From an uncultured Granulosicoccaceae bacterium (lineage in GTDB: Bacteria > Pseudomonadota > Gammaproteobacteria > Granulosicoccales > Granulosicoccaceae), in contig CALAJN010000004.1 of assembly GCA_937922675.1 (NCBI GenBank), positions 186,001 to 250,000 of the forward strand: DNA of 64,000 nt, in the 5' to 3' direction. A model generated the notes under the pieces. That model had not been told where the DNA came from. It saw nothing but the letters and a program-made list of their open reading frames with translations, and did no database searches. Shown one piece after another: positions 8,627-17,193 of the stretch. The position numbers were made by a program, and so were the translations under genes. Each line of letters begins with the position of its first letter. Positions within the stretch are counted from its first letter, which is position 1.

Positions 8627-10000
8627 ATGACAACGGGTACCCGAACCAAGGTCCGAAAAAACAGTAACGAGCCTGTCCCCTACGCCATTGTTCTGGACCG
8701 CGACGCGGATCACTCCGGCGCGGTCGCAGGTGTTGTTGGCGCGCTCGGCTGCGATGTCGGAGTGGCAGGCAGCATCGGTCAGGCTCGACGCTTGATTGCT
8801 CGACGTGAGCCGTCGCTGATCTTGCTCGACACGGCCTTGCCGGACGGTGACGGCCTTGAATTCATGGCGCAGATACAGGCCTCCGAGCGGCTCAATTTCG
8901 TCGTCATAGCCGAAGACCCTTCACAGCAACTCGCTATTCAGTGCTTGCGAGCGCGAGCCTTTGACCTGCTGCCAAAGTCCGCCAATGTCGATGACATCAG
9001 GCGCACCATCGTCAGAGCCTTTGCGGGGGTAAAGACTGCAGGGAGCCGTATTGAATCAGGGGGCAGTGGACCCTTGGCAAGAGTCGATCTATCGACAATA
9101 GGTGTCGGTGTTGGCGACGCCAGTCGCGCACTGCGAACGCGTATTCGTCAGGCTGCCAGTGCCGGCAACCATACCGTTGTAATCGAGGGGGACCCTGGCA
9201 CTGAAAAGACGGCCATTGCAGAAGCCATTCACGTGCAGGCACGGCGGTCAGGACGCCTGTTAATGGTCAATTGCCTGGCCGAATCCGATGCCGGAGCACA
9301 GCGCAGGTTCTTCGGGCAGGACTCCGATCGAACGCTCGTAGGATCGGCAGGCTACCTGCAACAGGCGGCCGGTGGCACTCTGGTGCTAGACGATGTCACG
9401 TCCTTGCCGCACGATATGCAGGCACGATTGACGCAGTTTCTGGATCGCGGACAACTGGATTCGGCTGGCGAAGCCAGTGCGCCCAACCTCTCTGTGATTG
9501 CCATTGTACGTGGCCAGTCGAAGAGCGCTCTGGAGTCAGGATCACTGCTGCGTGATCTGTACAGCAGGCTGGCCACCTTCACTGTCCAGGCGCCTACCCT
9601 GCAGCAGAGGTCGGAGGACGTGCTCGTCATCGCTGATCACCTGTTGCGAGAGATCAATGAGCGCAACGGTACGGCGAAATTCTTGTCGAACGCCGCCCGG
9701 GCCGAGATAACAGATTTTGGCTGGCCCGGCAACGTGCGAGAGCTCAAGAACGTCTTGTATCGGGCGGTGCTCGAGAGTGAGTCGTCTACACGTCTTGAAG
9801 TCCGAGGTCTGGACAACCACACACTTGACGGTAATCGTGAATCACGCATAGCCGGTTTCGTAGGCAATACCTTTTGGGAAATAGAGAAAGAGTTGCTGCT
9901 TGCCACACTTGAGCACAATGACGGCGACAAGGAGTCCACTGCCAAGATGCTGGGGATCAGCTTGAAGACGCTCTACAATCGATTGCACGCCTACAATTGA
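8627..10000 (+). CDS. NtrC-like response regulator with degenerate AAA+ domain
   Basis: 457 residues in three parts. Residues about 15-130 are a receiver domain with the phospho-acceptor Asp in LLDTALPDGDG and the Lys in LLPKSA; the usual Thr/Ser is Ala. Residues about 150-385 are an AAA+ core with Walker A changed to GDPGTEKT (Glu for the Gly before the Lys), Walker B LVLDDV, and FGWPGNVREL. The GAFTGA loop that contacts sigma-54 is missing between RRFFGQD and GGTLVLDD. The C terminus is a good Fis-type helix-turn-helix (STAKMLGISLKTLYNRL). It probably binds DNA but is unlikely to drive sigma-54 open-complex formation. No kinase gene is near. Confidence 0.85.
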   Translation: MTTGTRTKVRKNSNEPVPYAIVLDRDADHSGAVAGVVGALGCDVGVAGSIGQARRLIARREPSLILLDTALPDGDGLEFMAQIQASERLNFVVIAEDPSQQLAIQCLRARAFDLLPKSANVDDIRRTIVRAFAGVKTAGSRIESGGSGPLARVDLSTIGVGVGDASRALRTRIRQAASAGNHTVVIEGDPGTEKTAIAEAIHVQARRSGRLLMVNCLAESDAGAQRRFFGQDSDRTLVGSAGYLQQAAGGTLVLDDVTSLPHDMQARLTQFLDRGQLDSAGEASAPNLSVIAIVRGQSKSALESGSLLRDLYSRLATFTVQAPTLQQRSEDVLVIADHLLREINERNGTAKFLSNAARAEITDFGWPGNVRELKNVLYRAVLESESSTRLEVRGLDNHTLDGNRESRIAGFVGNTFWEIEKELLLATLEHNDGDKESTAKMLGISLKTLYNRLHAYN

Positions 10001-10196
10001 GCCGAGCGCAGGCCGGCCAGCGAAACGGGTGCGCATTCACAGAGCGGCATCAGCGATAGTCAAATAGCGAAACGGGACACACACAGCACCGTGACAACGA
10101 GAACAGGCGCAATCGGAGCCTTCAGATTGACGTGCTAATTTTCGTACCACTGTCGGGTAACCCCATCCGACCCTTTTTGTCCGGAGCTTTTTCCCA
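10001..10196. other. 196-base intergenic region
   Basis: No open reading frame here looks real. GGAG at 10181-10184 is the ribosome-binding site of the next small gene. A promoter for that gene is expected but I cannot point to it. Confidence 0.4.
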
Positions 10197-10415
10197 ATGA
10201 ACCGTACCTTCGATTTCGTCGGCCTGAACACCGTCATATCTGAAGCATTCCGTCCGCTGGATAATATCAACGGAACAGCCGCTCGAAAGGCGGGAATGGA
10301 CGCCGGTATGCATGGCACGACGCCGTCAAACTGCCATCACTCCTACTTCGCGAATGAAGACCTCGAAAAGGAGTGGTACCACGGCTATCGCCTCGCCAAG
10401 TCGAACCGCGACTAA
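10197..10415 (+). CDS. small protein resembling ribosome modulation factor
   Basis: 72 residues, GGAG about 11 bases before the ATG. The C-terminal half has the spacing of RMF: a Gly-x-x-Ala-Gly-x-x-Gly block (KAGMDAGMHG), a Cys six residues later, and W-x-x-G-Y-R-x-A near the end, against RMF's GYQAGIAG, CPY and WLGGWREA. The gap between Cys and Trp is three residues longer than in E. coli RMF and Pro-Tyr after the Cys is His-His. RMF dimerises 70S ribosomes in stationary phase. The likeness is by eye only, so an unrelated small protein remains possible. Confidence 0.6.
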   Translation: MNRTFDFVGLNTVISEAFRPLDNINGTAARKAGMDAGMHGTTPSNCHHSYFANEDLEKEWYHGYRLAKSNRD

Positions 10416-10574
10416 CATGCGGTACAGGTGCCGCCCGCAGTGGCGCCAGTCAGTGAACGATGACAGGTATCGCACCCCGACAAGTGACTCGTGTCTTCGG
10501 GGCCCCTGGATGGGCGCCCCGCGGACAACTCTGATTGGTGTGCCGATAGCCGATTGGCGGTGTAGACTTACGCC

Positions 10575-10925
10575 ATGAGCTGTATGGAACTCGACGACGA
10601 CGCGTGTCGCAAGATTGCTGAACCGATGATGGACGATGCCATCGAAGGGGCCGCCAGACGCGACTATAATCTCCATACCCGACATTTCTCGGTCGCCTTG
10701 AAAAGCAGCTTCGATGCCGAGCTTTTCATGGCCGCCTGCGACTCGCGGCAGGCCACGTGGGGCAACCCCACTCAACGAGAGTTGGTCTGCATATTCCGCA
10801 AGCCAAAATCATTTACCTTGGTGTGGAATCAGGGGTTTGAGCGAACTGACGGGCAGGTCATGGCAATGATGACCATCGCCCTCAAGGGTGGTCGTTACTT
10901 TGTTGACTACTTCCTCCTGCATTAA
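10575..10925 (+). CDS. hypothetical protein
   Basis: 116 residues, no signal peptide, no membrane segment. An internal ATG at 10584 is an equally possible start. The pattern (short N-terminal helix, then alternating strands with FTLVWNQGFERTDGQ and a final FVDYFLLH) suggests a small alpha-plus-beta fold of the NTF2/SnoaL kind, but no catalytic residues can be picked out and I recognise no family. It stands alone between the RMF-like gene and dsbB on the same strand. Confidence 0.6.
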   Translation: MSCMELDDDACRKIAEPMMDDAIEGAARRDYNLHTRHFSVALKSSFDAELFMAACDSRQATWGNPTQRELVCIFRKPKSFTLVWNQGFERTDGQVMAMMTIALKGGRYFVDYFLLH

Positions 10926-10950
10926 AACAAAGCAGCACGGCTCTTCACCC

Positions 10951-10970
10951 AAGGGTATCCAAGGGTATCC
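10951..10970 (+). repeat. two direct copies of a 10-bp unit
   Basis: AAGGGTATCC occurs twice in tandem, followed by a partial third copy (AAGG). It lies between the stop of the hypothetical gene and dsbB. Too short to mean much by itself. Confidence 0.6.
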
Positions 10971-11052
10971 AAGGTTGACCACAATCGAATGATTGGGAGT
11001 GACGAGGGCAGGATTTGCTACGCTTGGCAGGTTAATCTACCGTTGCTTCCCC

Positions 11053-11598
11053 ATGGCTTTGTTCTCCGCTCCTTCAGGTCGCCGCTTGGTCTGGCTGGCA
11101 GGTCTTGTGGCCACGGTCGCTTTACTGTCGTACGGATACTATCTGCAGTACGTCAAATACCTCGATCCCTGCCCGCTGTGCATCACTCAACGGATGTTCT
11201 ACATGGTGGTGGGCGTCGCGTCATTGGCCGGTCTGGTAGCAATTCGGCATCGCTTGTGGCAGAGGCTGGTAGCGGGAGTCGCCACACTGGGTGCGGCAGG
11301 CGGGGCAGCGGTTGCCGGTCGACAAGTATGGTTGCAACACCTGCCGCCCGATCAGGTGCCGGAGTGCGGCCTTGGGTTGCAATACTGGTTGCAGACCGAG
11401 AGTCCGTTCAGGGTCCTCACGCTGCTCTTCAAGGGTGACGGCAACTGTGCCGAGGTTCAGTGGACCTTTCTCGGTTTGAGTATCGGCGAGTGGTCGCTGA
11501 TATGGTTTTTGGGGTTCCTGGCGGTGTCCCTTGCGCTGTTTTTCTCGGCCCCGACCTCGCGGTCGAGCTCGTTGAAAGCGGCGGCATCCGATCGCTGA
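11053..11598 (+). CDS. dsbB: disulfide bond formation protein B
   Basis: 181 residues from the ATG at 11053; a GTG at 10993 would add 20 residues that do not fit the family. DsbB reoxidises periplasmic DsbA and passes electrons to quinone. Four membrane helices are evident (about 9-30, 42-60, 66-85, 143-165). The first periplasmic loop carries the CPLC redox pair after LDP, and the second loop carries the other two cysteines, in PECGLG and GNCAEV. Ends with a short Ser-rich tail. No dsbA is nearby. Confidence 0.93.
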   Translation: MALFSAPSGRRLVWLAGLVATVALLSYGYYLQYVKYLDPCPLCITQRMFYMVVGVASLAGLVAIRHRLWQRLVAGVATLGAAGGAAVAGRQVWLQHLPPDQVPECGLGLQYWLQTESPFRVLTLLFKGDGNCAEVQWTFLGLSIGEWSLIWFLGFLAVSLALFFSAPTSRSSSLKAAASDR

Positions 11599-11620
11599 GC
11601 GTACACGCCTCACCAGCCCT

Positions 11621-11809
11621 GTGGATTTGCTGCAATCTCACGTCGTGCACTGTCCCTACTGCGGAGAGTCGCTCGATGTTGAACTTGATTGCTCGGTGAC
11701 CGAGCAGTCCTATATCGAGGACTGTCAGGTGTGCTGTCGCCCTATGGCCATGCAGGTGGTTGTTGATGAGGAATCGGTGAGTGTTATTGCTCGCCACGAA
11801 AACGATTAG
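11621..11809 (+). CDS. CPXCG motif cysteine-rich small protein
   Basis: 62 residues from a GTG 22 bases after dsbB. It has two zinc-ribbon-like pairs, CPYCG at residues 11-15 and CQVCCRP near 35-41, with an acidic centre, which match the small CPXCG-motif family (PF14255) common in gammaproteobacteria. The function of that family is unknown; a bound metal is likely. The same strand and close spacing suggest cotranscription with dsbB. Confidence 0.8.
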   Translation: MDLLQSHVVHCPYCGESLDVELDCSVTEQSYIEDCQVCCRPMAMQVVVDEESVSVIARHEND

Positions 11810-12021
11810 TCAGCTGTCCCGGTCGGCTCGTCAATGCCCTTGTTCGGTGCCAGGCACGTCCTGTACGGTCAGATCGGGGCGTACCTGACCGATGTGGATC
11901 AGGGCACAGTTCGCGCGATTGAATCAGAACTTTTGCCGGGGCTGTGACAGTCATCATTGGTCGGGCAAAGCCCGCATGAGAGTGTCTGCCGGTCAAAAGC
12001 CAAAAGCTGTATCGGAGGACG

Positions 12022-12405
12022 ATGGGAGATATTCACCAGTTGCCCACTCGGCGCGACGCCGCAGCACGGCTGCTTGAGCGTATTGTGATCGAGACCATTG
12101 AGGCCTGCCCGGATCAACGAGTCGCCGAGCGGTGGGCGAAGTTGGCACGGGAGACTACCCATCGCTACGTGTCGCCACCCAATCCAACGCATCCGCGACT
12201 GGATATCAACGGAATCCCTGATCTTTCTGCAGAATCGCGTGAGCGGATACACGCTGCTGCTGCCGCCTGGCTGAATAGCTATTTCAATGATGTGCGAGGG
12301 CAGATGATGGCCATGCATCGTGACTTGCTCTCTGCCCAAAAGCGTATCGCCGAACTCGAGGTCCAGACAGAAGACCTTCAGTCGGCTGAATCCGAGCCCC
12401 ACTGA
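12022..12405 (+). CDS. hypothetical protein with C-terminal coiled coil
   Basis: 127 residues, soluble, no signal peptide. An ATG preceded by GGAGGACG gives a good start. The N-terminal part is helical with ARLLERIVIETIEACPDQRVAERW; the last 35 residues (AMHRDLLSAQKRIAELEVQTEDLQ) have a heptad pattern. I recognise no named family. Its 3' end overlaps the convergent DUF3750 gene by 28 bases, which shows that both stops are tightly packed. Confidence 0.68.
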   Translation: MGDIHQLPTRRDAAARLLERIVIETIEACPDQRVAERWAKLARETTHRYVSPPNPTHPRLDINGIPDLSAESRERIHAAAAAWLNSYFNDVRGQMMAMHRDLLSAQKRIAELEVQTEDLQSAESEPH

Positions 12406-13214
12406 TACCGGCGCAAGTCAGCAAAGCCGAATCGGCCCACGCCAGGCAGTTTCACTGCCGGCGGCCACAGATCCAGACCTGCGCTCAGGCCGAGCAGATT
12501 CAGCTCGATGCCCTCCTCAAGTCCGATCAACACCCCGAGCAATCCACCTAGCGACACTTGAACCCCTGTCCGGCTAGGTGTTAGCGCGATCAGTGATCCC
12601 CCCGGCAGGTAGTCCTTTCCGATCGCGTTGGGTGGTAGCTCCAGTCTGAGTTCTGGTGCTTCTCGGGCCAGCGAGGCAATGAAGGTATTGCTGTTGGGGC
12701 CAGGCCATACCTTGTAGTAGTGGCTATTTTTGTAACTCTCGGCTGCTTCGACGATACGGTAGATCAGCTCGTCCACCTCCGCGGCAGCATCACCTGATCC
12801 TGTAATTTCACGCAATAGAGTCGGGTCATTCCCAAACCATCGGCTGTCGGGCGTACCTGCGCGAATGCGTACGGCATTACGTCCCCAGTAAGCTCTGTAG
12901 CCAATGACTTCAATGCGCGTGTAGCGAGTGGCCGAGGCGGGTTTTACCGTAATCCAGGTATGAACGCCAAACGCCCCGCGCCAGCGCGCCGCTCGGGCTG
13001 CATACACCTGAATGACAGCTTGGCCCACTTGTGCCTGTGGAGCCTGTGCCGTGCTGGCGTGCCTGCCGCCTGGCGACGAAGCCCCACCATCGCTGCTGTA
13101 GTGCACGGCTACCATGCACCCGACTGGCATGAAAAAAAGCACGATTACCAGTCCAAACGATCGCACTGTCCAGCGCAGTAATGCGCGTTTCTGTTTCAGA
13201 ATTGGCAGCGACAA
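12378..13214 (-). CDS. DUF3750 domain membrane-anchored protein
   Basis: 278 residues. A basic start and one hydrophobic segment (about 15-35, LVIVLFFMPVGCMVAVH) anchor it to the inner membrane with the rest outside. From about residue 65 it carries the DUF3750 pattern: VYAARAARWRGAFGVHTWI, YTRIEVIGYR, SYKNSHYYKVWPGPNSNTF and the C-terminal LNLLGLSAGLDL. The family is of unknown function; the His-Thr-Trp and Asn-Ser-Asn-Thr-Phe blocks are its most conserved parts and could be an active site. It is divergent from the SDR gene, 15 bases away, so the two must have overlapping promoters. Confidence 0.82.
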   Translation of the reverse strand: MSLPILKQKRALLRWTVRSFGLVIVLFFMPVGCMVAVHYSSDGGASSPGGRHASTAQAPQAQVGQAVIQVYAARAARWRGAFGVHTWITVKPASATRYTRIEVIGYRAYWGRNAVRIRAGTPDSRWFGNDPTLLREITGSGDAAAEVDELIYRIVEAAESYKNSHYYKVWPGPNSNTFIASLAREAPELRLELPPNAIGKDYLPGGSLIALTPSRTGVQVSLGGLLGVLIGLEEGIELNLLGLSAGLDLWPPAVKLPGVGRFGFADLRRYQWGSDSAD

Positions 13215-13229
13215 CGGTATGCTATTCCC

Positions 13230-13964
13230 ATGGGTAGATTACAAGGCAAACGGGCGCTGGTCACGGCAGCGGCGCAGGGGATCGGTGAAAGCATAGCCAG
13301 AGCGTTTGCAGCCGAGGGTTGTGACACTCTGGCAACCGATATCAACACCGAAAAGCTGGCTCAGCTCGATGCCGCGGACGGTATTCGGACAGCCACGTTG
13401 GACGTGCTCGATTCAGCAGCCATCGAGTCATTGCTGACAGGCGAGCAAGCGTTCGACCTCCTTGTCAACTGCGCCGGTTTCGTGCACCACGGTTCAATTC
13501 TCGATTGCACTGACGATGAGTGGGACTTTGCCTTTGACCTGAACATCAAGTCAATGTTCAGAATGTGCAAGGCAGTCATACCGGGTATGCAGTCCCTGGG
13601 AGGCGGCTCGATAGTCAACATCTCCTCGATTTGCGCCCACAAGGGACTGCCCAATCGTTTCGCGTACAGTGCAAGTAAGGCGGCGGTAGATGGCTTCAGC
13701 AAGGCGATTGCGGCAGATTTTGTCACTGAGGGCATTCGGTGCAATACGATCCGGCCGGGCACAGTGCAAAGCCCTTCACTGGACGAACGCATCGCCAGGT
13801 TCGATGATCCGGTTGCCGCACGCCGCGACTTTATCGCGCGTCAGCCGATGGGTCGAGTGGGTTTTCCCGAAGAGATCGCAGCAGTGGCGGTCTATCTGGC
13901 CTCAGATGATGCAGCCTTTACCACCGGCACGTTGATCAATGTCGATGGCGGGATGAGTACCTGA
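13230..13964 (+). CDS. short-chain dehydrogenase, BDH2 / ketodeoxyfuconate dehydrogenase type
   Basis: 244 residues, classical SDR. NAD-binding TAAAQGIG is near residue 12, NCAG near 80, the catalytic Ser in NISSICA near 130, and Tyr-x3-Lys in YSASK near 145-150. The overall pattern, including the AxxQGIG start and QPMGRVGFPEEIA, resembles human BDH2 and bacterial 2-keto-3-deoxy-L-fuconate dehydrogenase more than FabG. The UxaA-type dehydratase gene starts 6 bases later, so a role in oxidising a sugar-acid derivative is likely. Substrate is inferred. Confidence 0.87.
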   Translation: MGRLQGKRALVTAAAQGIGESIARAFAAEGCDTLATDINTEKLAQLDAADGIRTATLDVLDSAAIESLLTGEQAFDLLVNCAGFVHHGSILDCTDDEWDFAFDLNIKSMFRMCKAVIPGMQSLGGGSIVNISSICAHKGLPNRFAYSASKAAVDGFSKAIAADFVTEGIRCNTIRPGTVQSPSLDERIARFDDPVAARRDFIARQPMGRVGFPEEIAAVAVYLASDDAAFTTGTLINVDGGMST

Positions 13965-13970
13965 GCTTGT

Positions 13971-15521
13971 ATGGCTGAGCACACTGTCAATTGGATTGAT
14001 CCGCGTGGCGAGGTAGACGGCGCTGCTGTACTGGTGCTGGCAGAAGGTGATGACGTCGGCGTGGCGTTACGCAATCTGGCCATTGGCGATGACTGCGAAC
14101 AGGGTTTTTGTGCAAGCACTGTCATACCCAAGGGACACAAGGTCGCGATGCGCGATCTTCAAGCGGGTCAACGCGTGGTCAAGTACGGACAGGTGATTGG
14201 CTGCGCAGCTGAGCAGATTGCGGTGGGTGCACATGTGCATGTGCACAACCTCGCCTTTCGTGACAGCGAGGCTCAGCACGCCTATGCCAGTCATGTACCA
14301 ACGACCCAGATACAGTCAACTGATCTGTTTCAAGGCTACCGACGGGCCGACGGACGCGTTGCGACGCGCAACTTTATCGCAGTCATCTCCAGCGTTAACT
14401 GTTCAGCCACGGTCGCGCACCGAATCGCTGATGCGTTTGATGATGAAAGCTTGAGTCGTTTTCCCGGGATCGATGGCGTGGCCGCGTTCACCCACAGTAC
14501 AGGCTGTGGTATCGCGACCAGTGGTGAAGGGTTTGACAATCTGCAGCGCGTGATCGGCGGCTATGCCAAGCACCCCAACGTGGTGGGTGTGTTGTTGGTC
14601 GGGCTGGGCTGCGAAGCCAGTCAGATCGGCACTACCGTCGCAAGCCAGGATCTGGGAGGGCCGCTGTTGCGCACGCTTAATATTCAAACTACGGGAGGTC
14701 ACCTGAAAACGATCGCCACAGCGACAGCCATGGTGAAAGAAATGCTGGAGCAACTGGGCGGACTACAGCGCGAAGCCTGCGATGTCGGCGGCCTTTCGCT
14801 GGCCTTGCAATGCGGGGGTTCTGATGCCTGGTCTGGAATAACGGCTAACCCGGCACTGGGTGTTGCAGCGGATCTTCTGGTCGCACAAGGCGGTCGAGCT
14901 GTGCTCGCCGAGACTCCCGAGATCTACGGGGCGGAGCACTTGCTGACCCGACGCGCCGCGACCCCTGCAGTTGCTGAGGCCTTGATGGAGCGCATTGTGT
15001 GGTGGCAGGATTATGTGACTCGCAATTCCGGGTCACTGGATAACAATCCATCGCCTGGTAACAAGCTGGGGGGGTTGACGACGATCCTGGAGAAATCCCT
15101 GGGCGCTGTCGCGAAGGGTGGCTCTACGGTATTGACCGGTGTCTACCGATATGCGGAACCCGTCTACAAACCCGGCTTTGCCTTCATGGACTCACCCGGT
15201 TACGACCCGGTCTCGGTTACCGGACAGATCGCCTCTGGCTGCACGCTGGTAGCCTTCACTACCGGCCGTGGGTCCACGTTTGGTTCCAAGCCCGCGCCAT
15301 GTATCAAGATTGCGACCAACACCGACATGTTTTCTCAGCTGGACAATGACATGGATATTGATGCGGGCGTTATCGTCAGTGCAGGTGAGTCCGTCGAGGC
15401 TGTCGGCAGAAAAATCTACGAGCGCCTGGTTGAGGTGGCCTCCGGTTTGCCATCGCTGTCAGAACAGCACGGGCTCGGTGACCATGAGTTTGTTCCATGG
15501 CAAATCGGCGCGACCATGTGA
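13971..15521 (+). CDS. UxaA family altronate/galactarate-type dehydratase
   Basis: 516 residues, the usual length for UxaA. An N-terminal SAF domain (about 10-100) is followed by the large catalytic domain with conserved cysteines in SSVNCSA, HSTGCG, LVGLGCE and CGGSDAWSG, plus NPSPGNKLGGLTT and DMDIDAG. Family members dehydrate altronate, galactarate or related sugar acids to 2-keto-3-deoxy acids using Fe2+. Paired with the SDR gene, 6 bases upstream. Which sugar acid is used cannot be read from the sequence; I therefore give no gene symbol. Confidence 0.88.
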   Translation: MAEHTVNWIDPRGEVDGAAVLVLAEGDDVGVALRNLAIGDDCEQGFCASTVIPKGHKVAMRDLQAGQRVVKYGQVIGCAAEQIAVGAHVHVHNLAFRDSEAQHAYASHVPTTQIQSTDLFQGYRRADGRVATRNFIAVISSVNCSATVAHRIADAFDDESLSRFPGIDGVAAFTHSTGCGIATSGEGFDNLQRVIGGYAKHPNVVGVLLVGLGCEASQIGTTVASQDLGGPLLRTLNIQTTGGHLKTIATATAMVKEMLEQLGGLQREACDVGGLSLALQCGGSDAWSGITANPALGVAADLLVAQGGRAVLAETPEIYGAEHLLTRRAATPAVAEALMERIVWWQDYVTRNSGSLDNNPSPGNKLGGLTTILEKSLGAVAKGGSTVLTGVYRYAEPVYKPGFAFMDSPGYDPVSVTGQIASGCTLVAFTTGRGSTFGSKPAPCIKIATNTDMFSQLDNDMDIDAGVIVSAGESVEAVGRKIYERLVEVASGLPSLSEQHGLGDHEFVPWQIGATM

Positions 15522-15567
15522 GCGCAGTTGCGCCGGCAGCGCTTGAACAAGCCCCTGTGCAACTGTC

Positions 15568-16485
15568 ATGACAACACTTACCGTACTCGGCTGTGGCTAC
15601 AGTGGGCAAGCTATCGCCCGTAGATGTTTGACCTCATCCAGCAAAGCTGATGTGCTCGGCACCCGTCGCGAGACGCAGGGACTCGAAGAACTCGAGCGCC
15701 ACGGTATCCGCGCACTCAAATTGAGTGGATCTCCCTCGCCGGAGTTGATCGCTCGTCTCGAACACACCACGCACCTGATTTCTTCGGTCGCGCCGGCGCG
15801 CTCCAAGCCGCTGGACGATCCGATGCTGCGATTGATTCAGTCACTCGCAGGATCAGGCAGATTACCGCGCCTGCGCTGGATAGGTTATCTATCCTCGATT
15901 GGCGTCTACGGGGATCACAATGGCGCACTAGTAGACGAGACAACTGCCTGCAATTCACAACAACTGCGCTCCATCATGCGACTGGAGGCTGAGTCGAGGT
16001 GGCTTTCGCTGGCCTTCGAGTTGGGTGTGCCTGTGTGTGTGATGAGACTGTCCGGCATTTATGGTCCTGGTCGCAATGTTTTGCTCGATGTTCTGTCAGG
16101 CAGGGCGCGACGGGTACAAAAACCCGGACATGTATTCAACCGAATTCATGTTGACGATATCGCAGCCTTTGCCGAGCTGGCCATGCAATCTGACACGGCG
16201 GGTGTATTCAATGTTTCTGACGATGAGCCTGCAGCTTCGGCTGATGTTGTCGCCTACGCCTGTACTTTGCTGGGTCGACCCGTGCCAGAAGTCATTGACT
16301 TTGATACTGCAAGTATGTCTCCTATGGCCTTGTCTTTCTGGGCTGAGTGCAAGCGTGTTGACAATAGCCTTGGCAAGGCCGATCTCGATTTTCAATACCG
16401 TTACCCCAGTTATCGTGAGGGTCTGTTGGCAGAGCACAAGAGACTCGACGGGGCTTTCGGCTTGACCAGGCTTGATAACGCGTAG
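15568..16485 (+). CDS. YeeZ-like NAD-dependent epimerase/dehydratase
   Basis: 305 residues, extended-SDR fold. It has a short glycine motif (LGCGYSGQAIARR), YLSSIGVYGD with the Ser and Tyr region near residue 110, and the RLSGIYGPGRN block near 160, followed by HVDDIA. The Lys of the canonical YxxxK is not seen at the expected place, as in other YeeZ-like proteins. The function of this group is unproven. It precedes rluA directly (4 bases), suggesting cotranscription. Confidence 0.82.
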   Translation: MTTLTVLGCGYSGQAIARRCLTSSSKADVLGTRRETQGLEELERHGIRALKLSGSPSPELIARLEHTTHLISSVAPARSKPLDDPMLRLIQSLAGSGRLPRLRWIGYLSSIGVYGDHNGALVDETTACNSQQLRSIMRLEAESRWLSLAFELGVPVCVMRLSGIYGPGRNVLLDVLSGRARRVQKPGHVFNRIHVDDIAAFAELAMQSDTAGVFNVSDDEPAASADVVAYACTLLGRPVPEVIDFDTASMSPMALSFWAECKRVDNSLGKADLDFQYRYPSYREGLLAEHKRLDGAFGLTRLDNA

Positions 16486-16488
16486 GTG

Positions 16489-17190
16489 ATGTCGATGAGT
16501 GACACGCGGCCAGGTTCGCCTCTTGGGCTGGCGTCCGGGCTACCGGCGCCAGTTGGCCTTTCGGTTCTCTACGAAGATGATGAGCTGATAGCTATTGATA
16601 AGCCCTCAGGCCTATTGTCACAACCGGGGCGTCAAGTCGAAGACTCGGTTCTGGTTCGCGTACGTGCGGCGCGCCCCGAGGCGACAGGCTCCCTGTTGGT
16701 ACATCGTCTTGATATGGATACCTCAGGTGTGTTGTTACTTGCCAAGACTCCGCAAGCGCATGCAGCTCTGCAACAGCAGTTTGAGAAGCGTCGTGTGAAA
16801 AAGCGCTATCGCGCGCTGATCGATGGAGACGTTGCGGGTACCGGCGGCCTGATCAATTTGCCACTCAGACTGGACGTGGATCGGCGCCCTTTTCAAATCG
16901 TCTGCCATGATCATGGCAGAGCTGCGGTAACTGCCTGGAAGTTGATCAGGCGTGCCGCGGGGCAATCGCTGGTGTTGATGTACCCGCAGACGGGCCGAAC
17001 ACATCAACTGCGTGTGCATGCCTCGGATGGTTGCGGGCTTGGCTTCCCGGTGCTCGGCGACCGACTCTATGGCGAGTCAGGCGACAGGCTTTGCCTGCAT
17101 GCAGAACAACTGGTGGTCGAACACCCGAGTCGCGGTGAACCTGTGTTTCTGAGATCCGAGTGCCCGTTCACGCTTAGAGAACAGCGTTGA
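16489..17190 (+). CDS. rluA: RluA family 23S/tRNA pseudouridine synthase
   Basis: 233 residues from the first ATG; a GTG at 16486 and an ATG at 16495 are alternatives. Short form without an S4 domain, as in RluA. The catalytic motif HRLDMDTSG, with its nucleophilic Asp, is near residue 70; KRYRALI and the TGRTHQLRVH block near 165 are also present. RluA modifies U746 of 23S rRNA and U32 of several tRNAs in E. coli. RluA is the best fit by length and motif, but RluC/D-like specificity cannot be excluded. Confidence 0.87.
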   Translation: MSMSDTRPGSPLGLASGLPAPVGLSVLYEDDELIAIDKPSGLLSQPGRQVEDSVLVRVRAARPEATGSLLVHRLDMDTSGVLLLAKTPQAHAALQQQFEKRRVKKRYRALIDGDVAGTGGLINLPLRLDVDRRPFQIVCHDHGRAAVTAWKLIRRAAGQSLVLMYPQTGRTHQLRVHASDGCGLGFPVLGDRLYGESGDRLCLHAEQLVVEHPSRGEPVFLRSECPFTLREQR

Positions 17191-17193
17191 CGG

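Noticed and set aside
10951-10974. Short tandem repeat as a possible CRISPR or VNTR
   Set aside because: Two and a half copies of 10 bp with no spacers; too short for CRISPR and of no clear use.
11866-11891. CGGTCAG / CTGACCG inverted repeat after the CPXCG gene
   Set aside because: Only 7-bp arms with a 12-base loop and no T run; could be a chance hairpin.
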